Source: Torymus aiolomorphi (lineage: Eukaryota; Arthropoda; Insecta; Hymenoptera; Torymidae). From it: a stretch of DNA of 64,000 nucleotides. The stretch spans positions 95,799,300-95,863,299 of the forward strand of contig CM070876.1 of the NCBI GenBank assembly GCA_036365515.1, written 5' to 3'. Below the pieces are notes generated by a model. It was given only the letters and a program-made list of their open reading frames with translations. It made no database searches and was not told the origin of the DNA. Below are positions 47,088-60,577 of this stretch, piece after piece (the first letter of the stretch is position 1; the number at the start of each line of letters is the position of its first letter). The position numbers and the translations under genes are program-made.

Positions 47088-47428
47088 TTTGGATCTTTTA
47101 AAGTATATACAGATATTTAGAGTGAGAATTTTAAATATATTAAGAACAGTGAAATGAAAAAAAAATTAGTAGAAATAATATATGATTGTATAATTATGTA
47201 TACAAGGGGAAAAATGTAATTTGAACAAAAAACAAATGAAAAGCTTTATCAGTGTATTGTGTATATTCTTGAAACAAAAATAGATAATGCTTTAAAACCA
47301 ATTGGGACATATTCTACAAGTGTTTTTTGAGTAAAATATGTAATAAAAAAATTGATTTATGGTCATTCTAAAGGTGTTCGACCCCCTTAACAGTTTTACG
47401 CAAAAGTTATTTCCACCTGGGTACCTAA

Positions 47429-47744
47429 GAGCGAGTCCACATTAGAGATACACACCTGTACTTTTGTGTTTTTGTGCCAAGCGAACAAGTTGTCCGATAT
47501 CTAGCATACTCGTTACCCATTGCTGAAGATTAACATATTGAACTTCTGCCATGGGTCATGAGTATGCTAGATATAGGACAACTAGTTTTCCGATATCTAG
47601 CATACTCGTTACCCATTGCTGAAGATTAACGTATTGAACTTCTGCAATGGGTCATGAGTATGCTAGATATAGGACAACTATTTTTTTTTCGCTTGGCACA
47701 AAAGCACAAAAGCACAGGCCTATGCCTCAAATGTGGACTCGCTC
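47429..47744. mobile_element. PIF/Harbinger-type MITE with internal double hairpin
   Basis: 316 bp. The ends GAGCGAGTCCACATT and AATGTGGACTCGCTC are exact inverses, flanked by TAA on both sides (47426-47428, 47745-47747). A 3-bp TWA duplication and G-rich ends fit PIF/Harbinger. Inside are two tandem ~95-bp copies of a hairpin whose arms are GATATCTAGCATACTCGTTA and its near inverse. No ORF. Confidence 0.8.
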
Positions 47745-48027
47745 TAACGGTTTTTCGTTCAAGTTTGTTCTAAACTTGTGATCTCGTTACGAATTTCAGA
47801 AAGGTCTTGTGACCGTCATAAGACTGTGACATGACCATCTTATGACGTTGGTCACAGTAATGTTGCATCACTGTAGTACACCCAAGCGCATGCGCTGCAG
47901 TCTGCAGCACAGTTGCGCGTGCGTCGTCAAGTTAGATACATCGCGTTGCGGACGGCCATATATCCTAACTCCAAACGTAAATAAATAGTTTATCAACACT
48001 CGGCCGTCCTGCTTACGATCGTTTACG
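47745..48027. other. Non-coding spacer before the SF3A3 pseudogene
   Basis: No gene seen. An imperfect inverted repeat of CTTATGACG-like words lies near 47810-47850. Confidence 0.35.
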
Positions 48028-48420
48028 ATGTAGACCCTTCTAAAACAGCAGTGCCGGCTGCACGATGAGCGCGAACGTCTCACCGACGCGATGGTCAATG
48101 AGAAGTTGCACAAAGAATCGAGCTATTGGGAAGCCACAAACTCGGAGCATCGGCTGAAAGTGCTGTTTGATCAGTTTATGGAGAACAGCGTTCTACAGAA
48201 ACCAGCACCTTTCCCGGTTGGCCTAAATAAACAGGCAGTGCTTTAATCAATGTTGGAGCTCACTTAGATTTATGTTTTCTCATCTTGGGAAGAATTAGCT
48301 TCTTTTGGTTTAGATAGATTGAATTCTTCTCTTATGGCTCTTGGTTTGAAATGCCGCGATACTTTGGAAGAGAAAGATCAAAGATTATTTAGCACAAAGG
48401 GAAAGGCTGCATTACATGTG
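48028..48420 (+). pseudogene. SF3A3: SF3A3 (splicing factor 3a subunit 3) pseudogene, internally deleted
   Basis: The intact protein is the 60-kDa subunit of SF3a in the U2 snRNP. The N-terminal piece reads LHDERERLTDAMVNEKLHKE and AEHRLKVLFDQFMENS-like sequence (NSEHRLKVLFDQFMENS). It follows an ATG whose next codon is TAG where the family has Glu. After a large deletion comes FPGWPK-type and GAHLDL-type sequence in a shifted frame. Then SSWEELASFGLDRLNSSLMA and LGLKCRDTLEEKDQRLFSTK follow, the conserved region before the C-terminal part. Stops (TAG after ATG, TAA near 48210, TAA near 48244) and frame changes show it is dead. Pieces that should be far apart are joined without introns, which suggests a processed copy. 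My identification comes from the conserved family motifs. Confidence 0.8.
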
Positions 48421-48525
48421 CGACCAGATTAGTGATGCTATAATGGAGGCTAACGACAAACGAGATCCAGATGCTAAAGTTGCTGGTGAAACAGTGACAA
48501 GCACAACAGTGACAAGAAATCAGGT
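48379..48525 (+). other. Open frame adjoining the SF3A3 relic, unidentified
   Basis: In a frame different from the SF3A3 match, the DNA reads KDYLAQRERLHYMCDQISDA then IMEANDKRDPDAKVAGETVT, ending TSTTVTRNQ. The composition is protein-like, but the family is not known to me. Its start overlaps the end of the SF3A3 match (RLFSTKGK) in another frame. Confidence 0.4.
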
Positions 48526-48678
48526 TTACAGCCGTTGTTGACTATCAAAAAATTGTTTTGACTACAATTTGTGCAGTATTTTATTGCTGTTTTATGCTCA
48601 GCCTCCAAATTCGATATGCAACTGATCAAAACTGATGAATATATAAGTACTGTAATTCTTGCACACAAATTATTTCAG

Positions 48679-48737
48679 AAGATAGCTGAACTAAGACAAA
48701 GCATTGAATTGTGGTGGGCTCACCCTTACTCCAAAAT
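48679..48737 (+). CDS. Exon-like fragment 1, unidentified gene
   Basis: A 59-bp stretch bounded by a good acceptor (TTATTTCAG) and donor (GTAAGT), reading KIAELRQSIELWWAHPYSK plus two bases. Phase fits the next exon-like fragment at 48816. Real gene piece, captured fragment or chance cannot be separated here. Confidence 0.4.
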
Positions 48738-48815
48738 GTAAGTAACTTGTAAATGTCATGGATCCATACCTCTTGCATTCCTATCACAGTTCGTACAGTT
48801 GTTGTTTCTCTGCAG

Positions 48816-48893
48816 CATAGTAAAAAAATTACAATTGAAGAATTATGCAAAGATTTGTGGAGTATCTGTATCTGTAACCTCGAGTACGACGAG
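48816..48893 (+). CDS. Exon-like fragment 2, unidentified gene
   Basis: A 78-bp stretch after TTCTCTGCAG and before GAG/GTAAAT. Joined in phase to fragment 1 it stays open and ends KICGVSVSVTSSTTR. The implied intron is only about 78 bp, normal for insects. Product unknown. Confidence 0.4.
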
Positions 48894-49959
<1,066 letters not shown>

Positions 49960-50256
49960 CGGGCGCCGATACATATAGCACGGATATAGCGTGGCGAGGT
50001 TTGAATCTCGCTTGCTCGCACGTATCGTGAGTAATAGCGCGCCCCGCGGCGCGCGAAGAAAGCAAACGGAGAAGAAGCCGCGGTACTGCCGCCGAAAGGC
50101 ACGCCGCGGCCATGTTGTATCTTGTCGTGACACGCAAACGTAGTCCCGCGTGCGCTGTGTCATTTTTCTCATTTTTCTCGTGTAGAGAGAGTGAGAAGTG
50201 CGTGCCGCTCGTGCCTCCACCACTGCAGCTGCAGCGATACCTGCGCCGCCACTAGT

Positions 50257-50259
<3 letters not shown>
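49960..50259. other. GC-rich stretch starting TGTAACGGG
   Basis: Starts at 49955 with TGTAACGGGCGCC, like the Gypsy LTR start (TGTAACGGGATGG), but the following sequence differs. It could be a truncated LTR of a related family. Minus-strand ORFs here (49915-50325) are CT-rich and not convincing. Confidence 0.35.

Positions 50260-50304
<45 letters not shown>
50260..50304. repeat. (GA)n microsatellite at the LINE 3' end
   Basis: On the minus strand the LINE ends ...GGCATTTAATAAATTATC followed by (TC)n. The tract is therefore the element's simple-repeat tail or its insertion site. Confidence 0.85.
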
Positions 50305-50308
<4 letters not shown>

Positions 50309-50615
50309 AATTTATTAAATGCCAATTATAGTACAGAGCCATACAAGTCAACAATCGGAGGGATCGAATTCCCTGTACAAAGAGGAGACTAAAGTACTTA
50401 AATATAAATATAGATAACATAATAGTAAACAGTAAAATCCGCAAAGAATAAACAGAAAAAATTAAAAACAAAAATAAATAAACACGTTTTTTATTAATAA
50501 TACTATTGTACTCATCAACATCAATTATTTCCCTACCTAAAGAAATCAACAAAATGAGTGAATACAGAAGAAATTATGAAAAATAAATAAAGCTGGGTCT
50601 AAGTGACAAAACAAT

Positions 50616-51413
50616 TTATGCATTTCTCATAGCCAAAAAATACTTAAATAACGCAGTCTTAAAACTAGGACGCAGATACGACTTTCGAATTACATCGGGG
50701 ATGTCGTTCCAAAGATAGGAGGCGGTGACACAGAACGAGCCTCGTTGAATTTCTAAGTTAAATTTTCTAATATTCAGATCAAGGGGAGAGCACCGCAAAT
50801 TACCTTCCCATAAAGGTTCCTTGAAGGACACCTTCTCGGCGAAATACTGCGAGGAGTGTGTCCTAAAGATAGGCGCTAGAAGGCAGATTGCCTCAAAGTC
50901 CCGTCTAGCTGCGTACTTAAGAATTTCCTTCTCACGATACACCGGAATGATTTTTTCGAAGATCTTCGCACCCGTAAAGAAACGTAGCGCCGCATTCCTG
51001 CATCGATCAAACTTGAGAGTAAGCTCCTTAGATAAATCTAAGAAGACTCCAGCACAGTAGTCGAGATGAGGAAAGACCAGAGTTTTTATTAGCGTGAGTC
51101 TTGTTTCCTGGGGCAGATAGCCATGGCATTTCCGGAGTCTGGCTAATGCACCGAAGCAGTTTCTCGCCGTGGTGTTACTCTGTTCGCGCCACGATAAAGT
51201 GCTATCGAGGATTATGCCGAGCACTTTGAGAGAATCGCGCGGCTCAATGGTAACACCGTTCAGGGTAATATCTGGTCGGTCCCTGAAATATTTAAGACGG
51301 CTCATGTAGCCCCTCGACCCCACCCAAATGGCTTGTGTTTTCGATGGGTTAACAGTAAGACCGTTGAGAGATGCCCAGCGGGAGATATTCTCCAGGTCAT
51401 CGTTGACTCGCAT
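50616..51413 (-). pseudogene. LINE ORF2, RT C-terminal part
   Basis: 265 residues open. It starts inside RT with DLENISRWASLNGLTVNPSK, then SLKVLGIILDSTLSW, typical of the thumb region in I/Jockey-type elements. It continues through ETRLTLIKTLVFPHLDYCAG and RNAALRFFTGAKIFEKIIPV to the end. The catalytic F/Y-A-D-D motif and the endonuclease are absent, lost in the deletion. The remaining frame has no stops, which suggests a fairly young copy. Confidence 0.88.
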
Positions 51414-51462
51414 AATGATGTCCTTGGCATCATGAAACCTCCCTCTTCGAAAAATTACAAAA

Positions 51463-52196
51463 TTACAAGTGTATGGCGAGACGCGGATTCGATTTAAGGT
51501 CGGCTTTGATCTCGAGACCGGCCTCCGAGACAGCTGTGTTATTTACAAGCGGAGATAAGTTAGTGCCGTCGCCTTCAAAAATTACCGAGCATGCCGGGCC
51601 GAATAGAACACGGTTAGGGCTCAGTTTCATTGCAACTGGGTCCATTGCATTTAGCACAGTGGTTTTAGTGTCGATTGAAGAGGCAAAATTGCCTTTCCAA
51701 TCATCTCGCGGCCGAAACAACACGCTCACACTTAGCTAAGGGGAACGATTTGCCTCGGTTCAAACTGACAGAGTTAGTTGGCACTCTAGATGAAACAGTA
51801 GGTTTATTATGCGAGGCGATATTCGCGAACGAGATATCTGAGTCTTGAGAAACGCACGGTGGTGTAAACTTCCCAAGCGCGATCGCTGCGCATTTGACTT
51901 CTTCACAAGCATGCAATAGGGAATCTTTTAGATTCGTCGTTATACTCTCCGCGGTGAGTTTACACAAATAAGCGGTGCTGAGCGCCTCAACACCGTCTAA
52001 AATATCATTGATCACCGCTCGCAAAGTAGTTTTTCTTGAGGTAACTTTCTCGTTGGCTAACCAACCGCGGAGCGTGTCGCGGTGAGTACGAATACCTTCT
52101 AATCCTGGTTACGTCGGCGAGCGACAGCAACTGAGGTGTAGATTCCGTGTCATCGTCGTCGGTGCGCATTCTCTTCGACGGCATGTTGATCAACAA
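51463..52196 (-). pseudogene. LINE ORF1, three frames
   Basis: ORF1 RNA-binding protein. The N-terminal part (52196-52005) starts MLINMPSKRMRTDDDDTEST. The middle (2nd frame, 52024-51701) has ILDGVEALSTAYLCKLTAES. The C-terminal part (51729-51463) has FRPRDDWKGNFASSIDTKTT and NRVLFGPACSVIFEGDG, which I associate with ORF1 proteins of this LINE group. Two frame changes link the parts. No zinc knuckles remain. Its natural C-terminus seems to fall in the deletion. Confidence 0.65.
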
Positions 52197-52230
52197 CGAG
52201 AGCCTCGACCGCGAGCCTCTCCTGCTCCGT

Positions 52231-53689
<1,459 letters not shown>

Positions 53690-53815
53690 TCAGGTCACAT
53701 TTGGAAGCTAAATAGATATAGAATACAGAAAATTATCATTAAGACTTTATCTTGATTTTATGACCTTGAAAAAATGACCTTAAGTTGGAAAATTTGAAAA
53801 AAATGCCTTTTCGGG
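53690..53815. repeat. Dispersed repeat R1, diverged third copy
   Basis: Resembles 24900-25020: ACATTTGGAAGCTAAATAG, then ACAGAAAATTATC, then TATGACCTTGAAAAAATG and GGAAAATTTGAAAAAA. This shows R1 is a dispersed family. Confidence 0.65.
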
Positions 53816-53874
53816 GCTTTAATCCTAAGATTTTACTGTTACTCTTGTTTTTGGGCATCCATTTCCGAGTAAAA

Positions 53875-54553
<679 letters not shown>

Positions 54554-55164
54554 ATATGTTGCAATTATAATAAAAAATAGAAATAGTCAGTAGCAATGAA
54601 TATTTATATTATTAAAAATTTTATCATTGTTCTGAAGAAATGGACATTATCAAAGGACAAAAACTTTTTGTTATCGGGGACATTTTAGAATGGAAGATAT
54701 ATCGGACATGTAATCAGTCTACTGGAGTAGATTTAAAAATTAATATAGTTAAATTTTCGTAAAATTTCAAATATTTCATATTAATATGTAATAATAATTT
54801 ACTTAAGAATAATTTTCTTTTATAGCTTATATATGTATATATTTTTGTATATACTTTTATATTTTACTTTATATTTTACGTCTATTTAATTTGACAAAAA
54901 TATTTATGACAAATCAAGTTTTAAATTTCTTGTCTAACATATCCTGTAACGTATTTGTAAGCCATTTATAATATGGAAACATATATTTTTATTGTTTCTG
55001 TTATATACATTTATGCTTTTAAACATTTTATTGGATACGTGAAAGAAATAAATGTAAAATAATAGATTTAGAAATTAATATAGCTTAATACCATTTTTGT
55101 GAAATTTCAAATATCTTATACTAAAAAATTGAGTTGAAATTGTATATTAAAAATCTCATTAATT
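54554..55164. other. AT-rich non-coding
   Basis: No ORF or repeat of note. On the minus strand it is 3' of the Helitron genes and may be part of that element. Confidence 0.4.
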
Positions 55165-55562
55165 TTATTTTTCATATTTTTCAATTAAATTTTGTAAACA
55201 ATTTAAATCATATTCTTTAAGTAAATTATTATAATAGTCATTATACTTATTTTCTTCTTTTTCATAGGCTTCTATTATTTCATTCAATTTGTCTAGTTTT
55301 ATAGCTTCTTTTAAATTATATACTTCTACGTATTTATTTTGTGTCGGATCCCAAATTAACGGTGCTTGTATCGTAACATTATTATTGTATTCGTTGATTT
55401 GATTATTTAAATATCTTTCATATTCGTCTTGTTCATTTATGTGATTCTGTAACTGTTCATTTAATTCATCTAATTCTCTTGCGTGTTGTATACTTCAATA
55501 TATATATTTTGTACAGGTTCCCATCTTAATGAACTGGGTCTTGAATCATCTTATTCAGCCAT
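55165..55562 (-). pseudogene. Helitron-associated coiled-coil fragment
   Basis: Minus-strand coding relic too broken to stand out as an ORF. An ATG at 55562 is followed by a stop, then RPSSLRWEPVQNIYIEVYN. After one frame change comes an open run of about 105 residues: RELDELNEQLQNHINEQDEY, then IQAPLIWDPTQNKYVEVYN, ending YEK at the stop (55165-55167). WEPVQNIYIEVYN and WDPTQNKYVEVYN look like an internal repeat. Heptad-like Leu/Glu/Lys spacing suggests a coiled coil. The codon use (Asn/Lys/Ile) matches the neighbouring Helitron genes. Function unknown. Confidence 0.55.
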
Positions 55563-55804
55563 CTTGTATTTTACTAAATAATAGTTAATTAGATTAAGTA
55601 AATTATTTTATATTAAATTTAAAATGGAATTAAATTTGATTAATTATTTTCTGATATTTTTTTCATAAATTATTTTGATCAATTATATTGTGTTATTATT
55701 TTAACATTGTTTATTTATGTTATTATTTTATTTATATTATATCACAATATCGTTATCTTATAGAGAAAATTAGTTATCTAATATTTCTTTCCAAACAATA
55801 TTTG

Positions 55805-57142
55805 TTATTTCTGTTTTATTTTCAGATTCATTTTGTATATATATATATTGTTTGGATTTTTACATCGTGAAAGTGATACATGTAATTGTCCATGGGAAAA
55901 TAAATTTTTTTTTTTTTTAAATATTCCTACACTGTTAAAACTTTGTCTTTGTGATTTATTAATAGTTATAGCAAATGCTAATACAATTGGAAATTGATTT
56001 CTATATAAAATGAATGGTAACGATGATGACTCACAAGTACTTAATGTAATGCGTGGTATAAATACTTTATTTCCTTTATTTTCTCCAGTAATAATTTCAG
56101 CTTCAATGTTATATTTATATAAATTTGTTATTTTTAACCGTGTTCCGTTCATTGTCCATCAACTACACTAAGATTACGAATTAAGATAACAATTGCATTT
56201 TTTATCAATTTAATCTCATGTGGAGGTAAACCTTCTCGTATATTATTTAACATTTCTATCGGAAAATTTAAATGTATATTTTCATCCGTTTGATCTACTC
56301 CTTTATGTGTTGCGTAACCTAGACTATAATAAGTTATTGTTTTATGTTCAATTAAATTTAATATTTTAGTATTTAATATATTTACTTGTTCATTATGTGA
56401 ACTTAATATTACGTTTTTTGAAAAATGATAATTGTTATTAATATGTTTATATATTTCATGACAAACATCATTTGTTTGCCATTTGTCTGGAATTTTAAAT
56501 TCATCAATTTTTCCTTCTCCGATATCTAATAGAAATGATGCAAAATCATTATCTTGAGTACGGATATTGATTTTTAAATGGAAAATTTTAAACAAAGGCC
56601 AAAGATAAGAATTTTTTATACACTCTTCTACGATTGTATTTCTAAATCCATGTTTCACTACTGGTAAAATTTGTTTGAAATGTCCTCCTAGTATAATCAA
56701 TTTTCCTCCAAAGTTACAATCCGTAGAACATACATCTTTTAAAGTAGTGTCTACTATTTCTAATGCTTTTTTAGGTATCATTGAGGCTTCTTCCCAAATA
56801 ATGATATCTGCTTCTCTTAATCTTTTTTATCAGAATCATGTTTTAGAAATGCATTTTCAATATTGTTTAAATTTAATGGTAATCTAAATGTACGATGACT
56901 TGTCATTCCTTTAGGTAATAAAATAGAAGCTATTCCTGTCCATGCCATTGATAAAATTTTTTTTTTATTATAGTAAAAAAGTAAATTAATGTTTTATATA
57001 AAAATCTTTTTCCAGATCCATCTGGACCATCTATAAAATAAATTTTATGTTCACTATTTTTTATTTGCTCAAAAATAAATTTTTGGTCATCATTCAACTG
57101 AGCATATGAGCTGTTAAATTTTTGTTTACAATAGTTAATCAT
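55805..57142 (-). pseudogene. Helitron helicase domain (Pif1-like, SF1)
   Basis: Three broken frames make up a Pif1-like DNA helicase that would unwind DNA during rolling-circle transposition. 57142-56930: LNDDQKFIFEQI and a Walker A, GPDGSGKRFLY, with Arg where Thr/Ser normally follows Lys. 56830-56149: Walker B in DIIIWEEASM, where the first acidic residue of the usual D-E pair is Glu, then GGHFKQILPV (GGDxxQxLPV in the family), then LPPHEIKLIKNA. 56152-55805: VLAFAITINKSQRQSF and GQLHVSLSRCKN, motifs V/VI, with Arg where Gly is usual in KSQG. Missing and altered residues plus stops show inactivity. Confidence 0.88.
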
Positions 57143-57766
57143 TTCTATGTCATTTTTATCTGTTTCTTCTATATCAATCTTGTTTGGTTCAGGTAAACCA
57201 ACATCTTTACATGATATATCTTCAATACTTAAAATTTGATTTATGTGTGCAAGTGCTTTATCTTCTTTTTGTTCAATAAAATCTTCTGTGAAATATTTTT
57301 TGTATTTTTCCCAAATAATATTTCCTTGAATATTTTCACATATAAGAACATTTGCAAAAAATTTTCGTAATTGTACTGGGAGTAACTGGGATGTTAAAAA
57401 TTTGTGTTTCGTGTTCTATTAAACCCATGGCTATAGCTGCTTCTCTATATGTGTCGTAAACAATTTTTTCATATTTACGTAAATCTTGGAATGATGTTGC
57501 ACCTTTTACTCTATTTAGTATCAATTTTAAGAAAAACGTTCTCTATCTTTTGGTGATATAACATTTAATCGTCCGATTGTTACATGTTTTTTATTTCTTG
57601 ATCTTTTTATCCATTTTTTATTTTTAAATTTATAGTAATTCGGTATGTTTGCATATTTAATTTTTTTGGCAAAATCATCTATTTTATTTAATTTAAACCA
57701 TGCTGTTAACGTTGTTTCTAAATTATTTAATGATTCTTCAATATTATTTTCATCAAAAATTATTTT
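57143..57766 (-). pseudogene. Helitron Rep-helicase linker
   Basis: Coding relic between Rep and helicase. The piece 57524-57336 (TSFQDLRKYEKIVYDTYREA, then AAIAMGLIE) fits the family's region before the helicase, where young copies read ATSFxxLRTxxG-like sequence. Adjoining frames are open only in short runs. Confidence 0.65.
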
Positions 57767-58861
57767 CTATTGATTTTCTGTATGAACAGATAGTCTTTCT
57801 ACTGTGTGATTTCTACCACATAATGGAAATTTTTGTAATCGCCAGGCTGCCTCCATTGGACTTATATATCTTCCATCTATATATTTAGTTACTTCATCAT
57901 AAACTTCTTCATTTCCTTCATTATTCGTTTGTATTTTACAACAAGCTCTATCTCCACCTTTATGAATATAATTGAATACATACTTAATACTTTGTACAGT
58001 AGCACAGTATTCGATATTTATATGACACCTATATTTTAATAAAAGAGAGCTATTATAAGGGACCACCATAGAGTTATCTACTGGAATAGCTTTATTTGTT
58101 TTTTTTAAATGATATATATGATTAGATGAAGAATTATTTCTTCGTTTATATTCAGGACACTTATCTGGTTTGAGCACTGTATTATCTCTGAACAATTTTG
58201 GAAAATGTTTGTTGCAAATATTTTTATTTTTTTGTAAACAAAGAGATTTTTCTCCATGCGGTCCATGTAACATATGTTTGATTACTAATTTTTGCAATTC
58301 TAAATCTTCTGAAGATGGTATTTCGGCTGAAATATATTTATTAATATCTTCTGGGCTAAACAATTTATAGTCCAGATGTAACGTTACTATTATATGAGCA
58401 TGTGGTAAACCTCTTTTTTGAAATTCAATTGAATATATATAAGATATAACATTACCAAAAATATTATTTTTTTCAATATCATTAAGTAACATTTTAAATT
58501 TCGCATAAAATAAACGTACTGTAATATTTGGAATATTATTTACAGTTGTTTCATCTGGAAAGTTTTTTAAAATTGTTTTAAGTTATTTCCATTTGGGATT
58601 ACATGTCATCGTTATAAATAAATCTGGTTTTCCTGTATTTCTCATTATTGCCATTGCATCTTGATAATATTGTTGCATATATCTTGGACTTCCGATATAT
58701 GATGATGGTAATATAAATATGTTTCCAATTCTTCCTTTCTCAAAATTTTTGGAAATATTTGATGCACTATATTTGACATGATCCAATAAACCTTGATAAC
58801 ATTCAAATCTTAACTCTTTTTGACGATTTCTAAAATAATTCATTCTGTTACTTTCAATCAT
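57767..58861 (-). pseudogene. Helitron Rep endonuclease (HUH, two-tyrosine)
   Basis: Rep nicks and joins DNA strands in rolling-circle transposition. 58861-58583 is the Helitron-like N-terminal domain: MNYFRNRQKELRFECYQG, YMQQYYQDAMAI, PDLFITMTCNPKW. After a frame break, 58492-57767 contains the HUH motif RGLPHAHIIV and, further on, the Y2 motif in IKYVFNYIHKGGD, with both tyrosines three residues apart. It ends PMEAAWRLQKFPLCGRNHTV. The catalytic His and Tyr residues are intact, but the frame is interrupted between the two parts (58493-58582). Confidence 0.9.
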
Positions 58862-58939
58862 TATGAAAGCATGTATAAAAAATTGTTGTGTTAACCTTCC
58901 ACTATATAATAGAGGGCTAAAATTATTAGCACCTAGTCT

Positions 58940-59805
58940 TTACGATAATCTATATAAATAGTATTGAAGTGCAGTAAGATCTTCTTCTTTACTAGATTTT
59001 TGTTTGCTAGTATCAATAACATTCTTATTATTATAAATTTTTTCCACATTAACCTTTTGTTTTTTTTTAAACCCAATACTCCAACCTAAATCTCCTAACG
59101 GAAACATTATTGGAAAAACCATCGGATCTACGTGATGTGATAATTTGTTTATATAAGTATGAGTAACTTCATTTTCTGGTACTTCTTTTGGATATATACA
59201 AATGTCATAATTGTCTGGGATGCCTGAGTTTGATACTATAATAGCGCCGCATTCTGATGTTAATGGTTTATTATAGAGATGTTTAAGTTTATTATTTTTT
59301 CGAATGAAATACAATTTATAATTTGGAAGATTTTTTATATTGGATATATAATGTAAATGTTTATAATTTTTACTATATGGATTATTATTCATTATTTTAG
59401 TTAAGATAATCATTGTTCATTACTTAATTTATCGTTATTTTTTAATCTTTTTTTAGTAGCAGCTTCATTATCGTATATATATAATTGACCACATGAGGCT
59501 TCTTCATTATTAGACGGTAATAAACCATTAGGTGTTATATGACATATTTGTCCTTGAATTTTCAAATTGTATATTGCTTTTTCTTTGTTATGAACAACAT
59601 TCGCATTGAATGTTGCGAAACAAAATAAATTGTTATAATATCGGATTAAATGCCTAAATATTTTATCATTTAACAATAACAATTTTAATTTTTCGTCATA
59701 TTTACTTAATGGTGGTAAACTAATAGGTCCTTTTGAACAACAGTTAAATTTTTTCACTTCTTCTTTCCAAAACATAGCACCGTAATATTGACATTTTAAA
59801 TTCAT
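58940..59805 (-). pseudogene. Helitron N-terminal region
   Basis: Two overlapping frames (59805-59410 and 59413-58940) correspond to the region upstream of Rep in animal Helitrons: FWKEEVKKFNCCSKGPISLP with a Cys pair, IFRHLIRYYNNLFCFATFNA, and then SECGAIIVSNSGIPDNYDIC and HVDPMVFPIMFPLGDLGW. The four-base overlap shows a single frame change. The Cys residues may form a zinc-binding motif. Confidence 0.8.
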
Positions 59806-59959
59806 TTCTTCAAATGTTGATGTAAGTATTAACTTTTTATCTTTTTTTGTATGATTAATTGCTTTTGTTATTTTTCTTTTTTTTATACAAATATTTTTTT
59901 TGAAATATCATTAATTAATTTTCTTTTAAGATTGTATTTATGATTTTTATTTTTATTAT

Positions 59960-60382
59960 TTTTTTTGGTAATATTATTGTTATCATAACCTATAATATCA
60001 TAATGTCCAGAATCATATCTTCCTCTCTATAATAAAAATAATTTCAAATCATTAGAATCATTTCCAAACAAATGGACAACTTCTGTGTTATTAAAACTTA
60101 TTTTAACAAATACATTATAAATTTGAACGAAACTTTTGATTTCTATATGTGTCCATATATTGTAGTTTTTGACATAAATTTACAATAATCAAAACTATTA
60201 AATATATTTTCATAATTATCATTTCCGAGTATAAAGAATTTATACTCTTCCCAATTACTAACAACATTTTGTACTATAGCATATCTAACTTTCATATGAT
60301 ATCTTTGATCATTATATAGAAAATGGGAAAGACATTGGAATAAACAGTTTCCATCTCCAATAATTTTAACTAAATTTTCCAT
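59960..60382 (-). pseudogene. OTU-type cysteine protease of the Helitron
   Basis: Ovarian-tumour-domain deubiquitinase. It starts MENLVKIIGDGNCLFQCLSH, which includes the catalytic D-G-N-C; YHMKVRYAIVQNVVSNWEEY follows. After a frame change near 60143 come NNTEVVHLFGNDSNDLKLF, a TAG, and RGRYDSGHYDIIGY, which supplies the catalytic His (GHYD). So both catalytic motifs are preserved while the frame is broken. Known in Helentron-type elements; the role in transposition is unclear. Confidence 0.85.
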
Positions 60383-60577
60383 TGGTATATATGTATATGT
60401 ATTATATGTTTATATACTTTTAAAAATTAAAATTTTCGAAATCTAATACTATCGTAATATTTATAAATTTAATAAACTATATACTTAAACTCGTCACCTT
60501 ATAAAAAGAAAAATCCTCTATTTACTTTCAAAATATACTACAAAAAACACAATGCAGAATAAACAAAACAAAAATTT

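Larger units (their letters stand above)
45058..47386. mobile_element. 2.3-kb TIR element with TTAA target duplication
   Basis: Ends are inverted repeats starting GGGGGTC, with CACCTTTA shared after a short variable part, and are flanked by TTAA (45054-45057, 47387-47390). TTAA fits piggyBac, Kolobok or Sola3 types; the GGGGG end is unlike piggyBac. No transposase is recognisable. A 61-codon minus ORF (46038-46223) and a plus-strand stretch (EKSKILHARYEASIAIAK, near 45895-45950) may be decayed coding pieces. Confidence 0.7.
50305..52230 (-). mobile_element. Internally deleted non-LTR retrotransposon (I/Jockey group)
   Basis: A LINE with ORF1 (52196-51463) directly followed by only the C-terminal end of ORF2 (51413-50616), then a 3' UTR of about 300 bp ending in TGGCATTTAATAAA and a TC tail. 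Most of ORF2 (endonuclease and the RT core) is missing. The join lies near 51414-51462. The 5' end is not sharply defined (about 52200-52230, next to a 12-G run). It cannot move by itself. Confidence 0.8.
55165..60382 (-). mobile_element. Helitron (OTU-encoding, Helentron-like), decayed
   Basis: Minus-strand rolling-circle element. From right to left: OTU protease, N-terminal region, HUH/Y2 Rep, Pif1-type helicase, coiled-coil relic. At least eight frame breaks. An OTU domain encoded with Rep-Hel is known for Helentron/Helitron2-type elements. The exact ends are not defined; the palindrome at 54278-54553 and the SINE pair at 60578 may lie near or beyond them. Confidence 0.85.
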
